Assembly: GCA_045047085.1 (NCBI GenBank)
Contig: JASFYT010000056.1
Coordinates: 1 to 64,000, forward strand
Direction of reading: 5' to 3'
Origin: GCA-2401155 sp045047085
Lineage (GTDB): Bacteria > Pseudomonadota > Alphaproteobacteria > Rhizobiales > Rhizobiaceae
Length of the DNA: 64,000 bases
Shown here piece after piece: positions 28,253 through 37,552 of this stretch. Position numbers and translations under genes: made by a program. Below the pieces are notes generated by a model that saw only the letters and a list, made by a program, of their open reading frames with translations, ran no database searches and was not told the origin of the DNA. Every line of letters starts with the position of its first letter. The first letter of the stretch is position 1.

Positions 28253-29281
28253 TTAATGTAAGTGATTGTTATGGTTATATTTTTTTCCCAATCGTTCTTT
28301 GCGAAAGGCCATTTTTCTGATCAGGTTGTCTGCAATGCCGGGGCGGCTCCATGGACAGACCGCTATGCATATACCGCATGCGTTGTTATCGACAAAGAAG
28401 GGTACGCATTTGTCGAAATCGACATACCATTTGGTTTCGCCGCGCACTAATTGCTTTTCCGGAACGATTGCAACGGGAGGGCAGGCATTTGTGCAAACCT
28501 GGCAGTTCTGGCAGAAATCATCGGCGCCAAAAACATCTGGCGTGTCAGGTGCCAATGGCAAATCAGTTGTAACCATGGATAAGCGGAAATTGGAGCCGAA
28601 TTCGCGGTTGATCATCGAGCCATGTTTGCCCAACTCCCCAAGGCCCGCAGCGATTGCAGCAGGGATCATCAAGACATCTTCGCTATTTGGGCCGGTTTTG
28701 GCTTCGCTGATGAAGCCGTTTTCGCCGATCCAGTTGGTGAGGTGTTTTGCAGCTTTGCCAGCGCGGCCATATTGGTCCATCACCTCGATCAGGCTATCCA
28801 CATCAGGTGCCGTGTTCAGTAAGTCATAATCATGAGCAAAGGCCATTACTACGACCCATTCACCCTTGGGCTGCGCTCGGTCGCTATAAGTCCATTCAGG
28901 TTGATACTTGCAGATACCAACTTGATCTGCACCAGCATCCAGAGCTGCCTGTTTTACCAGAATTACCCAGTCTTCGGTTGTGTTTTCTGTTTTTTGAGGT
29001 GCTAGATCACTGACCGGAATTGCCTCGATTTCATCCTTATAGCTGCGCGCGGCAGAAGCGCGTTCATTGCCATCTACCTGATCCAGAAAATGATACATCA
29101 CCTCGCCATGGGCAATGCTGCCATCGTGACGCCAGAAAACAGGGACCGGGTTATCTAATTCCTCATTTCCCAAGCCGTTGATTAGGTTCCCGGAAACAGG
29201 CTTTCCATCCTGTTTTGGCCAGAGAGCAAGCACATCTTCAGCGGGCTGCCATGGAGACGATGTTTTCTTCGGAGAGGCCAT
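28253..29281 (-). CDS. Reductive-dehalogenase-like 2x[4Fe-4S] protein, cytoplasmic
   Basis: 342 residues. The C-terminal third has two [4Fe-4S] sites, CQNCQVCTNACPP and CVPFF with CGICIAVCPW, preceded by GLGELGKHGSMINREFGSNF, a segment shared by reductive dehalogenase catalytic subunits and the related queuosine-pathway QueG. No twin-arginine signal is present, so it is cytosolic and soluble, unlike respiratory dehalogenases. A corrinoid cofactor is likely by family. It is the last gene of the peptide-transporter operon, 16 bp after the M20 hydrolase. Its reaction is not known. Confidence 0.75.
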   Translation of the reverse strand: MASPKKTSSPWQPAEDVLALWPKQDGKPVSGNLINGLGNEELDNPVPVFWRHDGSIAHGEVMYHFLDQVDGNERASAARSYKDEIEAIPVSDLAPQKTENTTEDWVILVKQAALDAGADQVGICKYQPEWTYSDRAQPKGEWVVVMAFAHDYDLLNTAPDVDSLIEVMDQYGRAGKAAKHLTNWIGENGFISEAKTGPNSEDVLMIPAAIAAGLGELGKHGSMINREFGSNFRLSMVTTDLPLAPDTPDVFGADDFCQNCQVCTNACPPVAIVPEKQLVRGETKWYVDFDKCVPFFVDNNACGICIAVCPWSRPGIADNLIRKMAFRKERLGKKYNHNNHLH

Positions 29282-29297
29282 TTTACTCCTTAGTTGT

Positions 29298-30467
29298 TTA
29301 ATCTGTCGGCATGGAGGTTTCTACCAGCTTGACCATGTAGGATGTGCCGACTGGAATGATGTCATCGTCAAAATCATAATCTGGGTGATGCACGCCTGCA
29401 GTGTCGCCCTGACCAAGGAAGATGTAGGCACCGGGACGTTCATTGAGCATGAAGGAAAAGTCCTCGCCACCCATGACCGGAGTAACGTTTTCCTCGACCT
29501 TATCTTCGCCGACGATTGCCTTTGCAACTTCAATGGCAAATTCGGTGCGTTCGGGGTTGTTGATGGTGATCGGGTACTCGCGGCGATAGTTAAATTTTAT
29601 TTTGGCTCCGAAGGTTTTGCCAACGCTTTCGCAGATTTCACCCATGCGCTGTTCTACAATATCGCGAACTTCAGCCGTTAAGGTACGAGCTGTGCCAGCT
29701 AGGGTAGCTACCTGAGGAATGACATTGGTGGCATCGCCTGCGTGGAACATGGTGACGGATACTACGACGGATTCCAGCGGATCTACTGAGCGTGCGGCGA
29801 TGGTCTGCAAAGCCTGAACCAGAGCGGTGCCAACGATAATCGGGTCAATGCCTGCATGAGGACGGGCGGCGTGTGCGCCTTTGCCTTCGATTTCAATTTC
29901 AAAAAAGTCCGCTGCTGCCATTAACGAGCCAGGGCGGATGGCGAATTCGCCTTTTGGTTTTCCTGGGGCGTTGTGCAGGCCGTAAACTTCCTGGATGCCG
30001 AAACGCTCCATCATCCCATCGTTGACCATTTCGCGGCCGCCGCCACCGCCTTCTTCAGCTGGCTGGAAAATCATGATGGCTGTGCCGTCAAAATTGCGGG
30101 TTTCGGCCAAATATTTTGCGGCACCGAGTAAAATTGTAGTGTGACCGTCGTGTCCGCAGGCATGCATGACACCATCGATGGTGGATTTATGATCGCTTGG
30201 CTGGGCTTCGGTAATGGGCAGTGCATCCATATCTGCACGCAGGCCGATGACACGACCGCTTTTGTTGGTTTTTCCTTTGATGACAGCAACCACGCCGGTG
30301 CGGCCAATACCGGTTACGATATCATCGACACCATATTTTTTCAGATTTTCAACCACGAGGGCAGCGGTGCGGTGAACTTCAAAACCAAGTTCCGGGTGGG
30401 CATGGATGTCACGGCGAATGGCGGTGAGTTCTTCGTGGAATTCTGCAACACGGTTGATGATAGGCAT
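29298..30467 (-). CDS. M20 amidohydrolase (hippurate hydrolase type)
   Basis: 389-residue M20D metallopeptidase. Metal ligands are seen in MHACGHDGHT (Cys and His pair near residue 100), PAEEGGGGG (Glu pair near 135), the ADFFEIEIEGKGAHAARPH lid start and GGEDFSFML (C-terminal His/Glu region). Such enzymes cleave N-acyl amino acids or amide bonds of imported peptides. It is a cytosolic enzyme directly after the fused peptide ABC ATPase, so it may process what the transporter brings in. Confidence 0.9.
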   Translation of the reverse strand: MPIINRVAEFHEELTAIRRDIHAHPELGFEVHRTAALVVENLKKYGVDDIVTGIGRTGVVAVIKGKTNKSGRVIGLRADMDALPITEAQPSDHKSTIDGVMHACGHDGHTTILLGAAKYLAETRNFDGTAIMIFQPAEEGGGGGREMVNDGMMERFGIQEVYGLHNAPGKPKGEFAIRPGSLMAAADFFEIEIEGKGAHAARPHAGIDPIIVGTALVQALQTIAARSVDPLESVVVSVTMFHAGDATNVIPQVATLAGTARTLTAEVRDIVEQRMGEICESVGKTFGAKIKFNYRREYPITINNPERTEFAIEVAKAIVGEDKVEENVTPVMGGEDFSFMLNERPGAYIFLGQGDTAGVHHPDYDFDDDIIPVGTSYMVKLVETSMPTD

Positions 30468-30533
30468 GGGAAATCCTTTTCCTCGACGGTTTGACTATTT
30501 GATGTACCTATATCTTGTAACCAGTTGATATAG

Positions 30534-32234
30534 TTAATTTTTATTCGCAAAAAACTGAGGCATCAGATTGAGAAGATGCTGGCTGTATTCGTGTTTTGGG
30601 TTGTTGAACAGGTCTTCCGTTTCTGCGATTTCGCAAATCTCGCCGTGGCGCATCACGGCGACCCGGTCACACATCTGGCGAATGACTGGGAGATCGTGGG
30701 AAATGAACATCATGGTGAGGCCCATTTCTTCGCGCAAATCTTTCAACAGATTGAGCACTTGCGCCTGAATCGACACATCCAATGCAGAAGTTGGTTCATC
30801 GCAAACCAGAAAGCGCGGGCGGGTAGCAAGTGCGCGGGCAATTGAGATGCGCTGGCGCTGGCCGCCTGAGAATTCGTGCGGAAACTTGCGTGCGGCGACT
30901 TTGCCAAGACCAACGATATCGAGCAGATCATGGACAATGGCGTAGCACTCGGAGTTGGTTGCGACCTGTTTGTGGAACTGAATTGGTTCAGCCACGATAT
31001 CTTCTACCCGCATACGCGCGTTAAGTGATGAAAAGGGATCCTGAAAAACCATTTGCATTTGACGGCGCCACGGATTGATTTCCTTAGCGGTAGTCATGGC
31101 GGTTAAATCAGCACCGGCGAATTCGATCTGGCCGCCAGTGGGTTTGTAAATTCCTGTGACCATTCGCGCGATAGTGGATTTTCCTGAGCCACTTTCGCCA
31201 ACGATGCCGAAGACTTCGCCTTTTTTGATGTCGAAAGATACTTTTTTTACAGCATCAAGATAAATCCGTTTTGACGGAAATATCGAATGTTTGGTGATGA
31301 AGCGCATGGACAGGTCTGTGAGCTTCAACAACGGGCCATCAAACTTTGCATAGTCTTGTGTTTGACCGAGCCAATGATTGGAAATATCAACTTCCTTACG
31401 TTCGCCCACATCCTCAATATAGGTGACAAGCGGAAAGCGGTCGATGCGTTTATCAGGGCGTGGAACTGCGGAAATTAGGCTCTTTGTGTAATCGTGCTTC
31501 GGGCTGCCAAGCACCTGCGCCGTTTCGCCAAGTTCCACCAGTTTGCCGTGATACATGACTGCTACGCGGTCGGCAACTTCTGCGATTACTCCCATATCGT
31601 GAGTGATCAGGATCATGCCCACATTGCGCTCGCGGCAAAGATTGCGCATGAGGTCGAGGATTTGTGCCTGCACCGACACATCAAGTGCTGTGGTGGGTTC
31701 ATCAGCAATGATAACTTCGGGGTCAGCACAAAGTGCCAGTGCAATCACCACGCGCTGGCGCATGCCGCCGGAGAATTGGTGAGGATATTGATCGATGCGC
31801 ACATTGGGATCAGGAATACCAACCTGATCGAGCAAATCAACAGCTCTCTTGCGTGCGTCAGCTTCGCTGAGTTTTAGGTGTAAGATAATAGTTTCAATGA
31901 GTTGGGAAGCAATTGTCTCAATTGGATTCAACGAGGTGAGGGGGTCCTGAAAGATCATTCCGATGCGCTTTCCACGAATGGCTCGGATCATTTCTTCATC
32001 AAGGTCGTCGATACGTTCGCCATCCAGCGAAATGGTTCCCCCGATCATGTGGCCAGGTTTTTGCAACAAGCCAATGACGGCGTTTCCAACGGTGGATTTT
32101 CCGGCGCCGGATTCCCCCACTACGCCGAGGATTTCCCCCGCCTGTAGATCCAGTGTGACGTTTTCAACTGCAATGAAATTGCCTTTGCGGCCGGGGAATT
32201 CTACTGTGATATCTTTAATGTGTAGTTGTGACAT
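30534..32234 (-). CDS. Peptide ABC transporter, fused double ATPase (DppD-DppF type)
   Basis: 566 residues with two complete ABC cassettes in one chain. The first has Walker A GESGAGKST (near residue 38) and signature FSGGMRQR; the second has GESGSGKST (near 345) and FSGGQRQR, each with a Walker B followed by DEPTTALD or DEPTSALD. It powers uptake of peptides or related compounds through the two permeases encoded just upstream. Its ATG lies 10 bp after the permease stop. Fused versions of this kind are common in alphaproteobacteria. Confidence 0.94.
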   Translation of the reverse strand: MSQLHIKDITVEFPGRKGNFIAVENVTLDLQAGEILGVVGESGAGKSTVGNAVIGLLQKPGHMIGGTISLDGERIDDLDEEMIRAIRGKRIGMIFQDPLTSLNPIETIASQLIETIILHLKLSEADARKRAVDLLDQVGIPDPNVRIDQYPHQFSGGMRQRVVIALALCADPEVIIADEPTTALDVSVQAQILDLMRNLCRERNVGMILITHDMGVIAEVADRVAVMYHGKLVELGETAQVLGSPKHDYTKSLISAVPRPDKRIDRFPLVTYIEDVGERKEVDISNHWLGQTQDYAKFDGPLLKLTDLSMRFITKHSIFPSKRIYLDAVKKVSFDIKKGEVFGIVGESGSGKSTIARMVTGIYKPTGGQIEFAGADLTAMTTAKEINPWRRQMQMVFQDPFSSLNARMRVEDIVAEPIQFHKQVATNSECYAIVHDLLDIVGLGKVAARKFPHEFSGGQRQRISIARALATRPRFLVCDEPTSALDVSIQAQVLNLLKDLREEMGLTMMFISHDLPVIRQMCDRVAVMRHGEICEIAETEDLFNNPKHEYSQHLLNLMPQFFANKN

Positions 32235-32244
32235 GTCTCAACCC

Positions 32245-33189
32245 TTACAATAATTTGGGGTTGATGGCGTCGCGCAGCCAATCACCGAAAAGATTGACCG
32301 ATAAAGCAATGGCCACCAGAGCGGCGCCTGGGAAGATCGTGATCCACCATTCACCGGAGAACAGGTATTCATTGCCGATGCGAATAAGGGTGCCAAGGGA
32401 AGGAGTTGTTGGTGGAAGGCCGACACCCAGAAAACTCAATGTGGCTTCAGTAATGATGGCAAGCGCCAGGTGCAGAGTGCCAATAACAAATACCGGACCC
32501 ATTACATTGGGTAAAATATGGCGCCACATAATGGTAATCTGACCGAGCCCGATCACCTGACCAGCCTGCACGTATTCCTTGACTTTTTCGGTCATAACCA
32601 TTGAGCGCACGGTACGGGCATATTGTACCCAACCGGAAATGGCGATGGCAAAAATCATCACATAAATGGCGATTTCATCATGGACATTTTTCGGCATTAC
32701 AGACCGTGCTACCCCGTCAATCAACAAGGCAATGAGGATGGCAGGGAAGGACAATTGCACATCGGCAACGCGCATTATGATGGCGTCAGTGCGCCCGCCA
32801 ATATAGCCTGAGATCAGGCCGAGGCCTACACCCAGTATCAGTGAGAAGATGACGGATACAACACCAACCAGCAATGATATTTGCGAGCCATATAGAATGG
32901 TGGAAAGAATGTCACGGCCCTGATCGTCGGTGCCCAGAAGAAAGCGTGGGTCGCCTTGAAGCTGCCAGCTTGGCGGTAAGTTGGAATCCATTAAATCAAG
33001 GGTTGCCAGATCAAATGGATTGAATGGGGCGATTACCGACGCAAACACTGACACAACAATCATGAAAATCGCAAGAGCTGCGGAGCCGATTGCTATTGGA
33101 GAATGCCAAAAAGAATACCAGATATCGTTGTCAATTATCCGATAAAGGAAATCAGCTACTTTGCCGCGTTCAACTTCTTGATTATCCAT
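32245..33189 (-). CDS. Peptide ABC transporter permease (DppC type)
   Basis: 314-residue inner-membrane permease with the N-terminal OppC-type extension and five to six helices. The EAA-like loop is near QAGQVIGLGQITIMWRHILPNVMGP, which contacts the ATPase. LLGTDDQGRDILSTILYGSQISLLVG is the standard DppC/OppC periplasmic motif. The ATG at 33189 has GGAGGT at seven bases; an ATG nine bases upstream is too close to that site. The ribosome site lies inside the end of the preceding permease gene, so the two are tightly coupled. Confidence 0.93.
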   Translation of the reverse strand: MDNQEVERGKVADFLYRIIDNDIWYSFWHSPIAIGSAALAIFMIVVSVFASVIAPFNPFDLATLDLMDSNLPPSWQLQGDPRFLLGTDDQGRDILSTILYGSQISLLVGVVSVIFSLILGVGLGLISGYIGGRTDAIIMRVADVQLSFPAILIALLIDGVARSVMPKNVHDEIAIYVMIFAIAISGWVQYARTVRSMVMTEKVKEYVQAGQVIGLGQITIMWRHILPNVMGPVFVIGTLHLALAIITEATLSFLGVGLPPTTPSLGTLIRIGNEYLFSGEWWITIFPGAALVAIALSVNLFGDWLRDAINPKLL

Positions 33190-33190
33190 G

Positions 33191-34168
33191 TCATTCACCT
33201 CCCGATGATGCGCGAAGGCGGGGATCTACAATGACATACAGAACGTCCACAATTAGATTGATTACCACAAATATAAAGGCAATGAGTACCAGATAAGCCG
33301 ACATGATGGGGATATCTGCATTGCCCACGGCCTGAATGAACAACAGACCCATGCCCGGCCATTGGAACACGCTTTCTGTAATGATGGCGAAAGCGATGAT
33401 GGAACCGATTTGTAGTCCGGTAATCGTAATTACGGGAATGAGTGTGTTTTTGAGGGCATGGCGGAAATAGAGTGAGCGGTTGCTCAGGCCTCTTGCGCGA
33501 CCAAACTTGATGAAATCTGTACGCAGGATCTCCATCATTTCCGCGCGTACCAGCCGCATGATGAGAGTCATTTGGAATATGCCCAATGTGATGGCTGGCA
33601 TGATGATGGCCTTAAGGCCGCCTATTGTTAGCAGGCCAGTGGACCACCAGCCCAAGTCCACAACGTCGCCGCGACCAAATGTCGGTAGCCAGCGCAGGGT
33701 GACGCCGAAAAGCAGGATCAACAAGATACCGATCAAAAACGTTGGTAGCGAGACGCCCATGAGCGAAACGGTCATGAACGCCTTGGACAATAACGTGTTT
33801 CGGCGGATGGCGGTATAAACCCCCATGGGGACACCGAGCAACATCGCAAGGACAGAGGAGACAATTGCAAGCTCCAAAGTTGCTGGGAAACGGTCTGCCA
33901 TCAAATCGCGTACGGGTTCGCGTAGCATGTAACTTTTACCGAATTGTCCGACGGCCGCGTTCGTTACGAAATTATAAAACTGAATGTATACAGGCTCATC
34001 GAGCCCGAGAGCTTTGCGCAATTGTTGGCGCTCTTCGACGGTCGTATCCTGACCGACCATGTTGCCAACCGGATCGCCGACAAAGCGAAAAAGAGCAAAT
34101 GCGATAAATGCTACTGTCAGCATGACCAACATGCTTTGCAATAGTCGTTTGATGATAAAACTAATCAT
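33191..34168 (-). CDS. Peptide ABC transporter permease (DppB type)
   Basis: 325-residue DppB/OppB-like permease with six helices. N-terminal MISFIIKRLLQSMLVMLTVAFIAF, LPTFLIGILLILLFG, and the EAA loop GRARGLSNRSLYFRHALKNTLIPVIT are typical. It pairs with the next permease to form the channel. A terminator-like hairpin lies between it and the binding-protein gene, so it is probably made in smaller amounts than the binding protein. Confidence 0.94.
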   Translation of the reverse strand: MISFIIKRLLQSMLVMLTVAFIAFALFRFVGDPVGNMVGQDTTVEERQQLRKALGLDEPVYIQFYNFVTNAAVGQFGKSYMLREPVRDLMADRFPATLELAIVSSVLAMLLGVPMGVYTAIRRNTLLSKAFMTVSLMGVSLPTFLIGILLILLFGVTLRWLPTFGRGDVVDLGWWSTGLLTIGGLKAIIMPAITLGIFQMTLIMRLVRAEMMEILRTDFIKFGRARGLSNRSLYFRHALKNTLIPVITITGLQIGSIIAFAIITESVFQWPGMGLLFIQAVGNADIPIMSAYLVLIAFIFVVINLIVDVLYVIVDPRLRASSGGE

Positions 34169-34178
34169 GATATGCCCG

Positions 34179-34212
34179 AAAAAAACAGGGCCCGACGAGT
34201 GTCAGGCCCTGA
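34179..34212 (-). terminator. Intercistronic terminator/attenuator between binding protein and permease
   Basis: On the minus strand CAGGGCC (34211-34205) pairs with GGCCCTG (34192-34186), then seven T follow (34185-34179). It lies downstream of the solute-binding gene and ahead of the permease genes, where partial termination commonly keeps the binding protein in excess. Confidence 0.8.
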
Positions 34213-34222
34213 GATTATTATT

Positions 34223-35818
34223 CTATTTTACGACGACTGAACGTAGATCAAATACGTTGTCCGAGCGTTGGATCAGCTCGATGTTATCGCCTGCGCCCCA
34301 TGACAGTGGCTGCTGGTGCAGAGGCAAGTAGCCAACTTCATCCTGAACGAGCTTGAAACCTTCGTCGATCAGAGCCTGACGTTTTGCTTGATTGGTTTCA
34401 GAGCCAACGAGATCAGTAATTTCGTCAACACGGTCATTACAATAGTTGCCTAGGTTGAAGGCGCCCTGTTTGTTAGCTGCGTCCTGGCAATGCAGAAGGC
34501 TTTGGAAAACATTGTGGGAATCGATAGAACCTGGTGTCCAGCCAAGCAGGTAAAAGCTTGTGTCATAACCGTTTTGAGCAAGAACCTTGGCAAAATACTT
34601 AGCTTTAGGTTGTGCAAGCAGGTCGATTGTGACCCCAACTTTTGCAAGCATGGAAGCTGTGGCCTGGCATATTTTCTCATCGTTCACATAGCGATTGTTT
34701 GGGCAATCCATGGTGACTGTGAAGCCATCAGGGTAGCCCGCTTCAGCCAATAGCTTTTTTGACATCTCTGGGTCGTATGAATAAGGCGTGTTGAGTGCTT
34801 CGTTAAAGCCGTTGATTTGTGGAGCGACCATTAAACCTGATGGGGTTGCTGCACCACGCATTATTTTTTCCTTGATAGCATCAAGGTTGAGCGCATGGGC
34901 AAAAGCTTTGCGTACGCGAATGTCCTTGAACGGGTTTTTGCCTTTAACCGAAGAATGAAGCAGTTCATCGCGACTTTGATCCATGCCAAGGAAGATTGTG
35001 CGGGCTTCTGGGCCTTTGAGTGCACGAACGCCTTCAGCTTCATCAAGACGTTGCCAATCCTGAACAGGCACTGGATAAACCATATCCACTTGCTTGGACA
35101 TCAATGCAGCAACACGAGTAGCAGCTTCCTTGATTGGTGTGAATTCAACAGTGGTGACATTGGTCTTAAGTTCTTTGTTCCAATGGCCATCGAAGCGTTT
35201 CATTGTTGTTTTTACGCCAGGTTGACGCTCTGTGATGATGAAGGGGCCAGTGCCATTTGAATTGCGGTTAGCGTAACCAACTTCGTTGGCGTCTGTCATG
35301 TTGGCGGCTTCTGCGGTGCCGTTTGCTTCTGACCATTCTTTATCCATCATATAGAGGGCAGTCATTTCCTGCATAAGAACGGGCAGTGGGTTTTTTGTGT
35401 GTAATTCAACGGTGTGGTCGTCAATTTTAACAACTTTGGTAACAAGACCGCCACGTGCTTTTTGATCTGACCCTTCGGACTGACTGCGAGCGAATGAAAA
35501 CACCACATCATCGGCGTTGAATTCGTTACCGTTGTGGAATTTGACGCCTTTGCGTAATTTTACAAGCCATACTTTGGGGCTGGTGGTTTTCCACTCTGTG
35601 GCTAGAGCTGGAACAAGTCCAAGATTGCCATCATAGGCTGTTAGGCCTTCATATACGTTGCCTAGGAAACCGAGTGAAAAGGTCTCATTGAGACCGTGCG
35701 GGTCGAGGCCCTGTGTATCGCCTTGAAAAGCGAATTTGAAATTTTTTGCGACTGCAGGTGTTGCAGCCATAATTGCGGCAATTGCTACGCCGCTTAGTAG
35801 TATTGATAGCTTTCTCAT
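34223..35818 (-). CDS. Peptide ABC transporter substrate-binding protein (family 5)
   Basis: 531-residue periplasmic binding protein with a Sec signal peptide (MRKLSILLSGVAIAAIMAAT, cleavage near AVAKN). SBP_bac_5 marks are FSLGFLGNVYEGLTAYDGNLGLVPALATEW, VKLRKGVKFHNGNEFNADDVVFSF, and FMLGWTPG-like FYLLGWTPGSIDSHN. It captures peptides or similar ligands for the two permeases and fused ATPase. The ligand cannot be read from sequence. A terminator-like hairpin follows it. Confidence 0.94.
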   Translation of the reverse strand: MRKLSILLSGVAIAAIMAATPAVAKNFKFAFQGDTQGLDPHGLNETFSLGFLGNVYEGLTAYDGNLGLVPALATEWKTTSPKVWLVKLRKGVKFHNGNEFNADDVVFSFARSQSEGSDQKARGGLVTKVVKIDDHTVELHTKNPLPVLMQEMTALYMMDKEWSEANGTAEAANMTDANEVGYANRNSNGTGPFIITERQPGVKTTMKRFDGHWNKELKTNVTTVEFTPIKEAATRVAALMSKQVDMVYPVPVQDWQRLDEAEGVRALKGPEARTIFLGMDQSRDELLHSSVKGKNPFKDIRVRKAFAHALNLDAIKEKIMRGAATPSGLMVAPQINGFNEALNTPYSYDPEMSKKLLAEAGYPDGFTVTMDCPNNRYVNDEKICQATASMLAKVGVTIDLLAQPKAKYFAKVLAQNGYDTSFYLLGWTPGSIDSHNVFQSLLHCQDAANKQGAFNLGNYCNDRVDEITDLVGSETNQAKRQALIDEGFKLVQDEVGYLPLHQQPLSWGAGDNIELIQRSDNVFDLRSVVVK

Positions 35819-35856
35819 TATTTCTCTCCCAGAGATTAGTTGCTATATTTTATATT

Positions 35857-36993
35857 TCAATTTGCCAGATCGTCTATAAGACGATCAACAAATTGAGATC
35901 CCAATTTTAACTGTTCAATTTCAATATATTCATCCGGTTTGTGAGCTTGATCAATGGATCCTGGTCCACAAATTACGGTCGAATATCCTGCCTCCTGAAA
36001 TTGCCCTCCTTCTGTTCCGTAGGGCACGCCAATCGTATCGTTTTTGCCGGCAATACGCATGCATAATTGCGCTGCGCGGTCATTATCATTCGAGTTTAGA
36101 CCCGGAACCCGACGAATATCAAGGTTGATTGAAGCGCCATCAAAAGATTGTTTCATCTCAGCTTCTAAAGTACCGGCATAGGCTTGGATGCGTTCCAAGG
36201 TTTTATCCACATTGTCCTGCGGTACGCTGCGAAAATCGAAAGTGAACTCGCAGTCGCGAGCAATGATGTTTGCCGCGATGCCGCCATTGATCAACCCTAT
36301 ATTAATGGTTGAGTGCGGTGGCTCCAGTCTCAATTCCTCGTGAGGATTAGTCATGAACTCGCGGTTGATATCGTCAATGAATGTGATCAGCCTTGCGGCA
36401 TATGCATTGGCAGAGACGCCTCGATGGGTTTGGCTGGAATGGGCCTCAAGGCCGCAAATGTGTGTGTTGGCATCCACAATACCTTTGTGCATGTTAGCCA
36501 CCTGCATATTGGTGGGCTCGCCAACAATCACCGCGTCAATCGGCGGGAGTGTTGAGGCTATTTCCTTGATCATGTCAGGTGCGCCGACGCAGCCAATTTC
36601 TTCATCATAGGAAAAAGCAAGATGGATTGGTTTGGATAATGGTTTTTCAAGCATGGCAGGCACGGCTGCGCACGCGATGGCAACGAAACTTTTCATGTCA
36701 CAAGTGCCGCGACCATAATAGCGATCTTGTTTCTTGGTGAGTTCGAAAGGCGGGACGGTCCAATCCTGATTATCGATTGGAACCACATCTGTATGGCCGC
36801 TCAGAACAACGCCGCCAGCAATATTGGGGCCAATAGTGGCATAAAGATTTGCCTTGGAGCCGTCATCATTGGGCACCAGATGTGAAACCACACCAAGATC
36901 GCTCAGATAAATACGCAGGAAATCAATCAACTGCATATTGGAATTGCGGGAAACTGTATCGAAAGATATCAGCTTTTCAAGCAAACCGACCAT
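35857..36993 (-). CDS. argE: Acetylornithine deacetylase (ArgE type, M20 family)
   Basis: 378 residues of M20 metallopeptidases, ArgE branch. Metal ligands: SGHTDVVP (His, Asp), RGTCDMKSF (bridging Asp), SYDEEIGCVGA (Glu pair) and the C-terminal GPGSIDQAHKPDEYIE (His). ArgE frees ornithine from N-acetylornithine in arginine synthesis; relatives act on other N-acyl substrates, and the adjoining peptide transporter raises that option. The ATG at 36993 fits the family N terminus (EKLISFDTVSRNSN), though no good ribosome site is seen; an in-frame TTG lies 15 bases earlier. Confidence 0.82.
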   Translation of the reverse strand: MVGLLEKLISFDTVSRNSNMQLIDFLRIYLSDLGVVSHLVPNDDGSKANLYATIGPNIAGGVVLSGHTDVVPIDNQDWTVPPFELTKKQDRYYGRGTCDMKSFVAIACAAVPAMLEKPLSKPIHLAFSYDEEIGCVGAPDMIKEIASTLPPIDAVIVGEPTNMQVANMHKGIVDANTHICGLEAHSSQTHRGVSANAYAARLITFIDDINREFMTNPHEELRLEPPHSTINIGLINGGIAANIIARDCEFTFDFRSVPQDNVDKTLERIQAYAGTLEAEMKQSFDGASINLDIRRVPGLNSNDNDRAAQLCMRIAGKNDTIGVPYGTEGGQFQEAGYSTVICGPGSIDQAHKPDEYIEIEQLKLGSQFVDRLIDDLAN

Positions 36994-37552
36994 TTTACTA
37001 AAACTCAATGAACCATTATCCGAAACAATTACGCTAGCCTTCGCCGTTTTTTGGACTATCGCATATGCGTTCTGATAGTTCAAACAGCAATTTTTAGATT
37101 TTAAATACCTTCTCACAGGTGATTTCTTACTAGAATACGCGAATGTCGGCTACTTAATGAACATCGTTAACCTCATATTAAACCTATGAAACGTAATACT
37201 TTAATAGTGGCGAAAAAGGGATTGTACCCTTGCATGAAGCGCATTCGCCAGTTCAGACCCGTTAGGTTGTCTGCATGTGTTTTCTCAAAATTTGAACAAC
37301 TGTCTATGCAGGACAATCGTGGTGACGCGACGGTTTCAGGACATTTTAAAATTGCTAAACGCAATTTCAATTGATGTCTGGGACCCGGATGAGATAGCGC
37401 CAGATTTTGAATCAAAATTATTTAACGGGCAATTGAGAGTTCTAAGCCCGCATTGTTTGCCAACTGTTTGAAGATTTCCTTCGATAGTTGTGGGCATTCA
37501 GTTGCGGAACTCAAATGTCCACATAACGAATTTTCTAGATGAGGGGAACTCG
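36994..37552. other. Long divergent intergenic region before the che operon
   Basis: About 560 bp separate argE from the chemotaxis operon. It contains one CtrA-like site at 37167-37182 and presumably the promoters of both operons. Short open frames within it lack ribosome sites and similarity that I recognise, so I call no gene. Confidence 0.5.
37167..37182 (+). promoter_or_regulatory. CtrA-type binding site upstream of the che operon
   Basis: TTAA at 37167-37170 and TTAA at 37178-37181 are seven bases apart (TTAACCTCATATTAA), the full CtrA consensus TTAA-N7-TTAA. CtrA controls motility and chemotaxis genes in many alphaproteobacteria. The site is about 370 bp ahead of the first gene, so the transcription start would have to lie nearby. 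Confidence 0.45.

Noticed and set aside
37186..37374. 62-codon ORF upstream of the che operon
   Set aside because: No ribosome site, and composition not typical of a coding region; more likely part of the promoter region.
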